A stretch of DNA of 64,000 nucleotides from the NCBI GenBank assembly GCA_027627225.1, contig CM051027.1, positions 89,326,451-89,390,450 of the forward strand, given 5' to 3'. The position numbers and the translations under genes were made by a program. Below, piece by piece: positions 22,401-35,100 of this stretch; position 1 is the stretch's first letter, and every line of letters starts with the position of its first letter. The DNA is from Congeria kusceri (lineage: Eukaryota; Mollusca; Bivalvia; Myida; Dreissenidae). The notes beneath the pieces were generated by a model that worked only from the letters and a program-made list of their open reading frames with translations, did not search any database and was not told the origin of the DNA.

Positions 22401-23608
22401 ACAAAAGACCAGAATATTTTCAAATACGAGAATGTCGAGCATCCAGCACCCTTAGGCGGTCCAGCACCCTGAGGCGGTGCTCTTGTTTATATTTAACATA
22501 CAAGACTTGCTGTACTGAACAATGATTTTCGTTGTATAATTGCTGTTCTTTCTGATGATAACATTGTTCATGCGAAGTATGGGTAAAAACTATTGTAACT
22601 ACTCCAATCCGTTGGCATACAAGGTGCATTTTTATCAGCATTATGAATTGTTGTATTTATTATTTGCACCATGTTCGATTAAAATTAGTTTGAGGCTTTT
22701 ACTATGATGTTAAACTGCACAATACCTCAGCATGTCTGCGTAAATTCATAAAAACAGATATTTAAATGTTACATTTCTTCATGTCGCACGTTATAACACA
22801 CTGTTTAATTAAAAACCATTGTTAATTTGAATGTTCGTGATCAACGTGTCCAGTATTATTGTCCTCTAACTTGTAACTCTGGCGCAAAGTTTCATTTAGT
22901 TGTTTTTTTTAACATTTTGGCAAGGCATATTTACAGTTAAATTTGTTCCAACTGGAACACATCAGGACACGAGTAATCAAAATGAAAACAGTCATGTTTA
23001 AACATTATTATCAAACGAAACATCACCGAGACGTCATTTCATATGGCAATGAGATATGATCCAATGCAATTCCTATATAAGATCATTGTTCTTTCAGTAC
23101 GATTTAATGCAAGATGGATATATGAACTCCGCAAAATGCCAAGCCATGACCTATATTAACTAGATTGGTGCTAAGTAAGTATAAGCTTTCTGGCAAGACT
23201 ATATCAAATCACTGTTAAGAAAAAGTATCATCCAATGTAAGATGAGTATGAAGATCATTACATAGAATCAGTATGATCCTAGAAACAACATATATGAGTA
23301 TTACCGTTAGAACACCGCAAGACATTATTATGTTCCAATGTAAGACGTACATACGATCCATACGATCAGTCAGTGCATTAAGGGCGTAGACTGCTTGTAG
23401 AGAGCCGTGTATCAGTCACCACGTGCAATGCGCCATCAGTATTACTCATGTTTACCACTCACCCTGTATGTCTTTTTATCATGTAAGATGTGTAACGTTC
23501 TTGTGAAATAATAAATCTGTGTACATTATATACCAGTGTTGGCTTCAACTTCACCCTTTCCGAAACTTTGTTGTGTTTTTGTTAGTTTGGATTTTTCGAC
23601 GTATGCAA
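22401..23608. other. Intergenic sequence
   Basis: No gene or clear repeat seen beyond short similarities to flanking elements. Confidence 0.4.
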
Positions 23609-23863
23609 CAGTATTTCAGTCATATCACGGCGGTCAGTTAACCTACTCACACTTTTCCTGGGTAAGCTGGTTTACCAGTACTAAGTGCACATACTTATGC
23701 CAGTAACTGACAACTGCCCTACTTGAATCAGAGGTAGGGGGAGAATGGCCGTATAAATAATGTCATGACCAATCCCCACACAAGTTATGTGGCCGGGCTG
23801 GGAATCAAACCCGCGATCCTCGGATTTGTAGTCCAGCGCTCTACCAACTGAGCTAGCTGGGCC
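23609..23863 (-). mobile_element. tRNA-derived SINE, copy 1
   Basis: The tRNA-like head is at 23791-23863 on the - strand (agctcagttggtagagcgct, then gggtttgattccc). The body runs leftward to cagtatttcagtcatatcac. It is closely similar along its length to 26991-27258. The anticodon stem is mispaired, so it is not a working tRNA. Confidence 0.88.
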
Positions 23864-24772
23864 GGCTGGTAATACTGGAAGGCTATTACTCCTGTGGCAC
23901 AAAAGTGGGGAGCACGTGGTCGCCCCCTTGTCCATCGGGTCGTTCTGATCTTATGGTTCAGGAAAGTATTGCCCTTCGATTGTAAATAGGACATTTTAAC
24001 AGGAAATGTTCGTTTCCGCCAGAGATTCATAGCAAGAAGATACGCGTATATTTCGTCGCGCACATAAATAATGCCTGTAAGTCAAAGGTCATTGTCGCAC
24101 TTAGAGGTCAAATAACAAAATTGGCTTTATGCTTGTCCGGACTATAACTTGGCTATGGATAGACGGATTTAAAAACTACTTGGCACGAATGTTTGCCTCG
24201 ATGAAACGGTATGATGCGCATATAAATAAGTTCCGTAGGTTAAATGTCAAGGTCATTCTTAGAAGTGAAAGGTCAAAATTGGCAAGTTGCTTGTCCGGGC
24301 TATAACTATGGTCATGGATGGAGGGATTTTAAAATTATTTGGCACAAATGTTTGCCTTAATGAGACAACATATTACGTGCACAAACCAGGTCTGTAGAAT
24401 AAAATTCAGAAGTTATAGTGATTAGTAGTGTTGACATGTTTAATGACAATGCAAAAAATGGAATAATCACTTTATAGCTTTATTCAATCAAGTTCAATGT
24501 CAACATCATTGTACAGGAAAATAAACTACCTGAAACAACTGGAAATCAAATATCAAATGAGTGTATATATGCTTAAACATACAAGAACATTGCAAAACAC
24601 AATTTCTTTAATTAGGATCTCATATGTTTCGATTATAAACATTTGTGCAGGTATATGTAAGTTACGTTAAGAAATCAGAAAAAAGAGCATGTAAAACGTG
24701 CATATTGAGTAAAAAGGAAACGAAATTGTAAAATCACAAGGTAACAATAACCGCACAGCTGACATCAATGAA

Positions 24773-26056
24773 AACAAGAGAGCCATGATGGTCCAAAGGG
24801 CTCACCTGAGTACTGGCAAAGATGAAAGCCTTACTGTTGTGAAAGGCTTGTGGGAATGTACGCCACAATGTCCATAAATAATTTGTCTAGCTGATTTATT
24901 CTCATACATGGAACAAGTAAGGACCTGGATGTATTTTCTCAACCATGGTATCCAACTTTTCGCAGGCAATTTCGGAGGAATAGTGTTGATGCTGCAATTC
25001 TCAAAGATAATGGCGACCACTGCAAAAAGGTCATGTCATGCTTGCTGGCTTGTTTCAAAGAGTACAGTGTATTGCCATTTACCCGTCCTATATTGAAATT
25101 CGCTTTGGATTTTATGGTCATACACAAATTGTGCATGTTTGGTCCAGACTGGTTGAAAATGAAGTCCCCGTCTTTCAACAAATTCATTTTTGCATTAAAT
25201 TTCACAATTAAGGGGATATATAACTGCTGTGTTCATGGCCTGTCTCATTTGCTGCTTGTGTTGAGATCTTATGGCCATACAAAACATGTGTTTTAATTAA
25301 GTTTTATCAAGATTTAATAAAAAATGAAATCTCGATGCACGAATAAGGCAATTTTTGCATTTTTTTCACTAACAAAGGGGCCATAACTCTGAAGTTTGTT
25401 GCCCAATCTGACCCACAGTTGGCATCTGCTGCATTCGTATGATCACATACAATCTGTGGAAGTTTGGTCAAGATTGGAAGAAAAATTAAGTCTGTATAAA
25501 CCAAAAAGGCAATTTTTTCATTTTTTGTCCACATACAAGGGGACATAACTCTGGTGTCTGTGGCCTAACCTTACCTATTTTCGGCTCCTGCTGAAATCTT
25601 TTGGTCACACACAAACTGTAGAAATTTGGTAAAATTGCAATTTTTACCTATTTTTCAACAAAAAAAGGGGGGCATACCTATGGTTTTTGTGGCCCAATCC
25701 GGCCCAGTGTTGACTTCTACTGTGAACTTTTGATAATACACAAACTGTAGAAGTTTGGTCAAGATTGGTAGAAAAATGAAGTCCCTATGAAAGAAAAAGG
25801 CAATTTTTGCATTTTTTCCCACAAACAAGGGGCCATAACTCTAAGGTTTCTGGTCCAATTTGACCCATTATCAATACCAAACAAGATTTTATGGTCATAC
25901 ACAAACTGTGCAAGTGAGGTGAAAATTGAATAAAAAATGTAGTCTTTATTGCGATAACGGTCCAACTTGTTGATTGCATACGGATGCCGGGCGACGCCGG
26001 AAAGGTCCCCTATACCAATAGCTCACCAAGCACTTCGTGAACAGATGAGCTAAAAA
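24773..26056. repeat. Dispersed element with ctcacctgag-type ends and internal tandem units
   Basis: Begins aacaagagagccatgatggt...ggctcacctgag and ends cacttcgtgaacagatgagc. The interior is about 155-bp tandem units containing ggggccataactctg and cacaaactgtg...aagtttggt. Units of the same kind recur at 36505-36922 and 43400-44110. Confidence 0.8.
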
Positions 26057-26629
26057 TAGTAAAATCAATGAATGCTTGATGAATACATATCATAAATTTA
26101 TATTAAAGTTTTGTAATTGTGTTTAACCTACTTTAAATAACACACAATGTTTGCTATTACACACATTAAAATAATTGTACCCAATAATATTGACTCAAAT
26201 ACTGCAGTTGGACTATCAATGGGCTAACAGAAGTATTATAACAATGGAAGGCTAAATACATTATATTAACTAACATGGAGATAAAAACCTGGAATACCTA
26301 GTGATAGAAAGCTAGAAAGAGGGAATGTGTGCAAAAAAAGATAATAGGGACACACTACCCGGTATTGTGAAGTTAGAAAAAGACATCAAACATAGAATAA
26401 ACTGATTTATTACACCAATGTTTATATGACATTAAATGTATGAAAATAAAATTTGTTGCAAAGTAATTAGACCGTGGACATCTGCTTTGTTGACTACATC
26501 ATCAAACTTGATTTTGCCACAAAACTGTATGCTTGTATGCACAGACAAAATTTTCCCCCTAAAAATAGGACACAGTTTTTCGGGAATTGAAAACCATCAA
26601 AGAAACAAGATTCTGTGTTTGATAAACAC

Positions 26630-26876
26630 ACATGCCCCCGGTTGGTGCTGGATAGCCCATATCTTAGTCCAAATTAGGTCAAGGTCAAAGTGAGGTTGGG
26701 TGATATGGGTGGATAGGGATTGGTCATAAGCAACAACTGTGCAAGTATTAAAGTGCGGTAGTAAGAGGTGTTGGTGCTAGAGGAAACGGTAAAATCTACT
26801 TAACCTTGTCACGGAAGGACGGACGGACAGGACAATCACTATGTGCCTCCTGCATCAAGATGCCGGGGGCATAAGA
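26630..26876. mobile_element. Short element with atgcccccgg / ccgggggcat ends
   Basis: About 245 bp, with complementary ends atgcccccgg and ccgggggcat and interior ggtcaaggtcaaagtgaggt. A longer relative with internal repeats is at 48152-48882. Confidence 0.75.
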
Positions 26877-26990
26877 ATATTACTAGAGAAAAGGTAAAGG
26901 AAACATGCATGAAATACTACAAATACTATTTCAATTTATGTTTGTTTGTTTTTTGTTTTTTTGTTTGTTCACATTTTTTGCCGTTTTTAA

Positions 26991-27258
26991 CAGTATTTCA
27001 GTCATATCACGTCGGTCAGTTATCCTACTCACACTTTTCCTGGGCAAGCTTAGCCGATCTAAGTGTTTACCAATACTAAGTGCACATAATTATGCCAGTA
27101 ACTGACAACTGCCCTACTTTAATAAGAGGTAGGGGGAGAATGGCCGTAAAAATAATTTCATGACCAATCACCACACAAGTTTTGTGGCCGGGCTGAGGTT
27201 CGAACTCACGATCCCCAGACTGACAGTCCAGCGCTCTACCAACTGAGCTAGCCGGGCC
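26991..27258 (-). mobile_element. tRNA-derived SINE, copy 2
   Basis: The tRNA-like head at 27186-27258 (- strand) can fold fairly well, with anticodon loop ctgtcag (GTC, Asp-like). It carries the same body as copy 1, so it is a SINE head and not a stand-alone tRNA gene. Confidence 0.85.
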
Positions 27259-27917
27259 ATATGTGAAATTAAGAACATAACTGATCTTACAGAATTTCCC
27301 AGCAATATGTGGGCCTAGAAATACAACGGGTCAATTCTATGTTTGATGTCTTATTCTAACTATGAGCCCAAACAAAAAACTCATTGACGAAACTGATTTT
27401 AATAATATGCAAGAATTCAAGTAATCATCTATTTATATCATTCCATTTGTCTTTAAGTGTGTAAAGACACACACAACCCAATTTTAGCAAATAACAATAA
27501 AATTAAATCTGCAACAATAAAATGTTTATGATTGGGTTCACATTATTATGCATGTTTTTAAAACATATCAGCCCAAAATTGCTGACAATCTGATGCCAAA
27601 ACTCTGGTGTCTAACATTTATCTGAAATTTGATAGAAGCATTGTGTTGTTCACTTCATGCTTTTGAGACCTTGCTGACCACAAAACCTATAGAATCACAA
27701 TATTGTTTATTTTGCCAAGATCATCTTGGACTTGAACTTTGAATGTTTGCTGTTTTAACAGAACTCAACGTGTCATAAATACACAGATGAAAGATATGAG
27801 ATATAAGCATCTTATCAATTGAAAATATACCAAATCAATGACCTTTCACATACTAACCTCAAATACTTACAAGGTCAAGGCAACCAAAGATTCTAAAAAT
27901 AGCTGTTTGTAAACAGT

Positions 27918-28686
27918 TATGCCCCCTCTAGGTTAAAAAAGCTAAAAAGGCAAGTTTAATTCAAGGGTCATAACTTGCCCACAAAAATTTAAGTGAAGTT
28001 TGGTGAAGATCAGATAAAGCTAGACATGTGTCCGTAAGACACGGATGCCTCCACATTCCTCTGGTTGTCACAAAACTCTGCTGGTGCCAAAAATGCATCA
28101 AAATACCCAGGTGCAAAAGTTCACATGCTTATGAATATGTTTGTAAAGTTCCATCACTCTAGCAATAATACTTTTTGAGTTACACGTGACACAAGTCCAA
28201 AAATGTCATATTTTGCTAAAAATGGGTCATAACTCCGCTAATGTCCAAAAAAACTGCACCAAAATACCCAGGTGCACAAGTTCACATGTTTATTAATATG
28301 TATATAAAGTTTCATCACTGTAGCAGTAATACTTTTTGAGTTATGTGCGACACAAGTCCAAAAACGTCACCAAAATACCCAGGTGCACAGGTTCACATGT
28401 TTATTAACATGTATATGAAGTTTCATCACTGAAGCAGTAATACTTTTTGAGTTATGTGCGACACGAGTCCAAAAATGTCATTTTTTGCTAAAAGAGGGCC
28501 ATAACTCCACTGATGTCTGAAAAAACTGCACCAAAATGCAAAAGCCCCGATGTCGATTAATATGCTTATAAAATTTCAAGCAGTTATACTTTTTTAGTTA
28601 TGCGCGACATAAAAATCTGACATACACGTGGAAGGACAATGGCAAATCTATATGCCCACCCCCCCTCCACAGTGGGGGCATAAAAA
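27918..28686. repeat. Dispersed element with ttatgccccc / gggggcataa ends
   Basis: Complementary short ends bound three to four tandem units of about 130-150 bases. The units contain aaaatacccaggtgcacaag, gtttcatcactg and tactttttgagttatgtg. Confidence 0.7.
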
Positions 28687-28881
28687 CTGTTGAACTTAGA
28701 GAGCAGAAACAAAAATGGGCGACCAATCGACACTATCAAACCAATATACTCCACCATCTTCAATGGGGGACATACAAATAAGTGACTAATATCATTAACA
28801 AACTGTGAATCACTTGAATTACAAAATGTTTCAGAACGCTGGAGCATTTGCATATGCTAGATTCAAACAAATCTGATAAAT

Positions 28882-29560
28882 AACAAGAGCTGTCGGAGGA
28901 CAGCGCGCACGACTTTTCTTGTGCTTGTCAGAGTTACTGGCATTTTTTTTCTAAAACAAGAAATATGGAAATTCCACAAAAAACAAATTTTTCAAACGTA
29001 ATGCATTAAAGTCAGCACATAAATACAATTTTTCGTAAAAATGACCTTGACCCCACCCACCCCATATGCAATCCCAAGCGAAGTCTCAATAAGGTATCTA
29101 TGTATTTATTTTCATTAAAATGTCTAATTGCATTCTCAAGTTATTGATCAGAAACTGTTTTTCTATTTTTAGTAACAGTGACCTTGACCCCACCCAGTGT
29201 AAAATGGCCCATAATTTTGACAAATTTCAAACTAGAATTATCAAATTGGCCCATGAGTTCATTTTATATAGGAAATAAGTGTTCTAAGTTTGAATGAAAT
29301 CCTTTAAGCCATTCCTGAGAAACCAGCTTACCGAAAAACTGTAACCTGTCCATATAGATTAAGTAAAATTTTTATGTGTAAAAAGGCCCATATTTTTTAC
29401 AATTTTCAAACTAGAGTTACCAAACTTATTATGGGTTCATTTTAATGTGGGGAATAAATGTGAGAACTAGCTTACCAAAAAACTTTAACCGAGCTCGGAT
29501 GCCGACGCCGAGCCTTTTAGAATAGCTTGCCTTTTATTCGAAAAAGTCGAGCTAAAAAAA
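28882..29560. repeat. Dispersed element starting acaagagctgtcggaggaca
   Basis: Left end acaagagctgtcggaggaca...cgactttt and right end aaaaagtcgagct are partly complementary. The interior has diverged tandem units (tgaccttgaccccaccca). No coding capacity. Confidence 0.7.
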
Positions 29561-30752
29561 TGAATCTAGCTTATGCAATGTATCCCCTCACAAATACGGA
29601 CTATGCTGGTAATAATCTGTTACAATAATGGAGCACAATACACAGTGATAATCATAAAAAAAGTTAGAAAATAGAAAATACATGTATCCAGTTATATATA
29701 TTCAATGCAAATATAAATCGTATACTAGAAAGGAGACACTAACATACATTTTCAAATTTGGAAAAAAATTGAAATAAAAAATTCAAACAAAGTCCATTTA
29801 TCAAACATAGACTAAAACGTAACAGCTACCATAATTGCTGCAAATTTAAATATGAATTGTTGACACATATATTTTGAAAACTGATAAGGCAGAATAATAA
29901 AATACAGAAATAAGTGGATTTCAGCCTCATTTTATAATCTCAGATAACATTGTAAAGCAATAAGTTTGCTATTAAGCAAGACAAACCATGGACCTGTGAC
30001 CAGACAATTGCATTGAATATGAAAGTATTTTCATGCAATAACCTAGTTTTAGTAAAAGAAGTAACTACCCCTATAATGTATCATGACATCAACAATAAAT
30101 AAACACTCATAAAACAGGACCAGTTATTCAGCAGACAATACTTGTATGCTGTTAATTTCATTAAAAATAGCAATGAAATTAGCAAACCTATAGTCTAATC
30201 CACAAATGGCAATCATGTAGTCCCTCAAAGATATACACACATAGCAAAAAATAGAAAAACAATTATTTATATGGCAGGATAAGGAAATTTACTCCAATAG
30301 TAACAAAATAATCTCACATATATAACTTAAAGAAAAACATGTTAGGTCCTTATTAAATCACTTCTCATTCATTTGGCACACACACAAACTAGTTAACACT
30401 TCATGTAAATAATGTGTGCTTAGCTTTCGTTTCAATTCTATATATTTCTTATTTTGTAAACTGTACACATGATATCACTGACTATCTGAAAGATTTCTAT
30501 TATATTATTCTGTTATACATATTTACAGCATTCAAAATTGTAAATAAATATATTACCATTAAATATATTATAATAAATATATATAAACTTTTGTTCTGCA
30601 GGACATAACAAAATCCTTTTATAATACAGTTAGCAAATGACATTTGCTCGTAAACATTGTTCAGTTACCAAATACTGGCCAGCATACTATAAATACCCAG
30701 CCATAAGTCTACCCACCCATAAGTCGAACAGTTAACTACAGCAATATAAATG
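29561..30752. other. Intergenic AT-rich sequence
   Basis: No gene, RNA or repeat recognised. Confidence 0.4.
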
Positions 30753-30931
30753 AGGCGTGTTGCGGGTAAACCGGGCTTAATGCATGTACATGCACACCGT
30801 GGATTTATGTTTAGAAGAGACTTCCTTGAAACAGACAATACCATAAAAGCGGAAAGTGTCGACTGCACAGGCTGATCAGGGATCAACACTTTACGCATGT
30901 GCATTAAGCACGGTATTCACCCAACACGCCT
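30753..30931. mobile_element. Inverted-repeat element, aggcgtg family
   Basis: About 26-bp terminal inverted repeats (aggcgtgttgcgggtaaacc and the complement of tattcacccaacacgcct). Same family as 8241-8426, with a diverged interior. Confidence 0.8.
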
Positions 30932-31870
30932 AAAATAATTTTGTGTTAAGTAAAGCAAAACATCTATTTTGAAATCCTGCCCAGAACAATATAACATCGT
31001 GTAAAAAATCATAACTCCTCTGATGGAACAAAATGGTTACTCAGTCAGATCAGCATGACCTCACAGTGAGTTCAAAGGCCTGAAACTGTAGTGAGACGTC
31101 CAGGACATAAACATTAATGTCCTATATGAAACCTGTACTTGTTCAATGCTCTTAAACAAAGTGATGTAACTCACTGACTTAGATGTTTGTCTGGGTTGAC
31201 AAAACAAAAATAATTTACTGGTAGTTAAACAAACCATTCTAAGGTAACAAAAGAAATAAACAGTAACAAGACATATTATTTTCATGCAACAACAATGCTC
31301 TGGTGGCCCTTTGGTAAATTTAGACACATTGTCTGAATGATACCAATACAGATTTTCGAAATCATAAATGATCAAGCTAAATGGTAACAAGACATACTGT
31401 CAATATGACATAAATGGTAACAAGTGATCCTGTCTAAATGTTAACAACTCTGTCCAAATGATTGGCAAAGAGTTATTACATGATTGCATGCTAGACTGTC
31501 TTACATTCCAAATGAATGTAAAACACAATGAAGTTCAAATCTGTTCAAAAGTTCAAATAACAGCTATTTTATTAAACGCCATATTTTATCATTTACACAA
31601 TAACAGAATAAAATACCGATATAAATGTTACAGAACAAAAAGGGTTTCAACAATCCGCCTACGTTTGGGTAACTAACCAATTTCTAAAATTACCAAATCC
31701 CAGTATATAAAGCAACCATGAATGTTCAAAAAATAAATCTAAAATATACAATTATTTGGCATGTCATGGTAAATTTTAAACAATGTTCATAACTTCACAC
31801 ATAGAAAACATTCACCTTAACAGATGAATAAATATTGTCTAAACAATCAGTTAGTGCATTAACAACTGTT
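30932..31870. other. Sequence between the SARM1 3' end and the repeat block
   Basis: No gene recognised. Part may be extended SARM1 3' UTR. Confidence 0.4.
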
Positions 31871-31874
31871 TTTA

Positions 31875-31880
31875 TTTATT
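31875..31880 (-). terminator. Polyadenylation signal for SARM1 exon B transcript
   Basis: AATAAA on the - strand about 65 bases after the TGA of the distal last exon, with a second overlapping copy at 31871-31876. Position and sequence fit a 3' end signal; usage is inferred. Confidence 0.5.
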
Positions 31881-31943
31881 TTACCTTGAGCATGTGACCT
31901 TGCCTTGTCTTGTCTTCGGTCACCTCAAATTTTGGTTCCTTGC

Positions 31944-32112
31944 TCAGTGTGCAACGTCAAAAACTGGAGCCAGCAGGATATCTGACACCTGATTGGATGA
32001 TTCCATGGACTGGATGGAGGTCAAAGGTTGCAAATTATGGAAGGACCGATTTTGACCATTGATGAACTTCTGAAGCTTTTCTATGCAAGCGTCTTGGTAA
32101 TCATGAATCCAC
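31944..32112 (-). CDS. SARM1: SARM1 alternative last exon B (distal)
   Basis: 169 nt including TGA, phase 2 in. It encodes [20 protein letters not shown], a second version of the final TIR helix. An unrelated 35-residue tail follows ([26 protein letters not shown]). The acceptor is tattttccag, and an AATAAA lies about 65 bases after the stop. The helix differs from exon A at several positions (V/I, E/D, N/E, E/Q) but keeps RW-H-YQDACI-KL. It is therefore an old duplication under constraint, not a recent copy or an obvious pseudo-exon. Use gives about 896 residues. Confidence 0.88.
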
Positions 32113-35100
32113 CTGGAAAATAAAAATGGTTGATAATTGTAAAATCTCATTTATCACATGATCATGCTTAGTATGTCCAATAAATAGTATTTTACTCATA
32201 CATAAGGCTAGTCTACTCAGATAATTATTGCGTGAAAATTTCATGTATCCATTCAGATAGGCACAAATTAAATGCAAAAGTTAAGAAAGTCTTTACTACC
32301 CATAAATGATACATGCATACAAATAACATCAGTGTTAAAAATACACGAAGTCAAAGTTATTAGGTATAAGACTATCTACGTAATCCAAGAGCAAGGAATT
32401 ATCCATCATGTTAGCATACTGCCATCATGTTAGCATACTGCCAGGATTTCAAGCATGGAATCATGATGGAAAAATTAATGCAATGGTCATGGCGTAAGAA
32501 CTATGCTACTACAACTAACTATTTCATTTCTGAAAAAAAAAAGTGGAATACAAAATGTCATTTCAAATTAACTTTTTTGGAAAATGTCCATGTATAAATA
32601 CTAATATTACAAATTCGTTTGTCTTTAAAGTTGCACTGAACATTTTAACATGCAATAAATAAAGTATGGAAACATCTGGAACAAATAAATAGAAATTCCC
32701 ACAAACCAGAACTTTGGAAAACAAAATTCTCCAAAAACCAAACATTCTTGCGTTTACTTGATTCAAATATATTTTAACCAATTTATAAGCCCCAGGAAAC
32801 CAAACTACCAACACATTTTTTGGGGCCGAAATTCTGGCTTTGCATTAACTGGCCTTAATGGAAGAATTTTAATACAATGTGAGCTTCAGTTAATGTAACA
32901 GACTGATAGTGATATATCCCAGACTGAGGGTTGACGAGACGCACTGTCACCCTCAAGGAAGTCAATATTTATTTTATTATTCCGAACAATACCGTATCAT
33001 TTGCGTACCGGGCGACAAAGCAATACGGGCGACATTGCCGGGCGACATATTCAATTGTTGCCCGCTGCAGTTTATATGCATTATATAGAGAAATATAAAG
33101 TGAGGTATAATAATATATAAATATTCACTTCCTCGGTCGTCAGTGTTGCCTCTGGTTGACAATACGCACTGTCACCCTCAAGGAAGTAAATATTTATTTT
33201 AATATACCGAACAATCCCATATCATTTGGGTACCGGGCGACATTGCCGGGCAACATATCAAATTGTTGCCCGCTGCAGTTTATATGCAGCATTATATAGA
33301 GAAATAATAAAGTGAGGTATAATAAATGACATTCAGGACCCACGACTACAAACGATTGTAAGTCCCATCTTAGACTTAAACTTGTTTGGCTCAAGTCCAA
33401 ACTTAAGATAAAAAATTTGGTGACTACCAAGTCTTAGTCTTAATATCAGAAAATTGAGACTGAACTTTTTGAGACAGCACTCCAGCGTTCTCATATACTA
33501 GGTGTGCTTAGCAATGGCTAACAATGCCTTGGATAAGGTAGGGTGAACTGAAAGATTTTACAAACGGACAAAAGAACGCCATGGAATGTAGTAGTACAAT
33601 GTATGATTTGGAAAACTTCCATTGTTGTGTGGCCAGTGTGCACCAACAGATGTTACTAGTATTGTAAATACAGGGTTCATACAGATATTCTCCAACAAAA
33701 TTGAAGCACTTTTCAAGGACAGGACATCCAAATTCAAGCAGTATTTCAGTCGGCACTATTTACATTTTCGAAAGGTTGCACTGCGATTATATCTAATATT
33801 TAAAATGTTAAAACTGTCAATGACTTAATAAAAATGGGTCAGGTAAGAATAGAGAAAAATTATTTGAGAACCATTAGCAAAAAAACCGCACATCCACTGC
33901 CCAACTCATACTTTAGTTAGCCCATTGCACCAAACGATTTTTTTGTATCAAAATTGATCCTATCCCCCTCTGTGTATTGTTCAGATACCTTAATTTTCAT
34001 GCGAATGTCAGTTACTGTAGCAGACTGACAGTCATGTATCACAAAATGCTGACCATGTGAATTTCAGTAATTGTAACTGACTGACAGTTATGCAGCACAG
34101 AATGTTGACCATGTGAATTTCAGTTACTATAACAGACTGACACTCATGCATCACAGACAATGTCAATGTCAATTTCAGTTACTATAACAGACTGACACTC
34201 ATGCATCACAGACTGTATACAATGCCAATTTCAGTTACAATAACAGACTGACACACATGCATCACAGACAATTGTAACTGACTGACAGTTATGCATAACA
34301 GAATGTTGACCATGTGAATTTCAGTTACTGTAACACTGACACCCATGCATCACAGACTGTGAACAATGACAATTTCAGTTACTGTAACAGTTACAGACCG
34401 ACACTCATGCATCACAGACTGTGAACAATGACAATTTCAGTTACTGTAACAGTTACAGACCGACACTCATGCATCACAGACTGTGTACAATGTTCATTTC
34501 AGTTACTGTAACAGTTACAGACCGACACTCATGCATCACAGACTGTGAACAATGACAATTTCAGTTACTGTAACAGTTACAGACCGACACTCATGCATCA
34601 CAGACTGTGTACAATGTTCATTTCAGTTACTGTAACAGTTACAGACCGACACTCATGCATCACAGACTGTGAACAATGTTCATTTCAGTTACTGTAACAG
34701 TTACAGACCAACACTCATACATCACAGACTGTGTACAATGTTCATTTCAGTTACTGTAACAGTTACAGACCGACACTCATGCATCACAGACTGTGAACAA
34801 TGACAATTTCAGTTACTGTAACAGTTACAGACCGACACTCATGCATCACAGACTGTGTACAATGTTCATTTCAGTTACTGTAACAGACTGACATTCATGC
34901 ATCACAGACTGTGAACAATGACAATTTCAGTTACTGTAACAGACTGACACACATGCATCAAAGACTGTGTAAAATGTCATTTTCAGTTACTGTAACAGTT
35001 ACAGACCAACACTCATGTATCACAGACTGTGTACAATGTCAATTTCAGTTACTGTAACGTTACATACAGACACTCATGCATCAAAAATGGTGTACTATGT

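Noticed and set aside
27186..27258. Apparent tRNA-Asp (GTC) gene
   Set aside because: It folds moderately well but shares the adjoining body with the copy at 23609-23863, so it is a SINE head.
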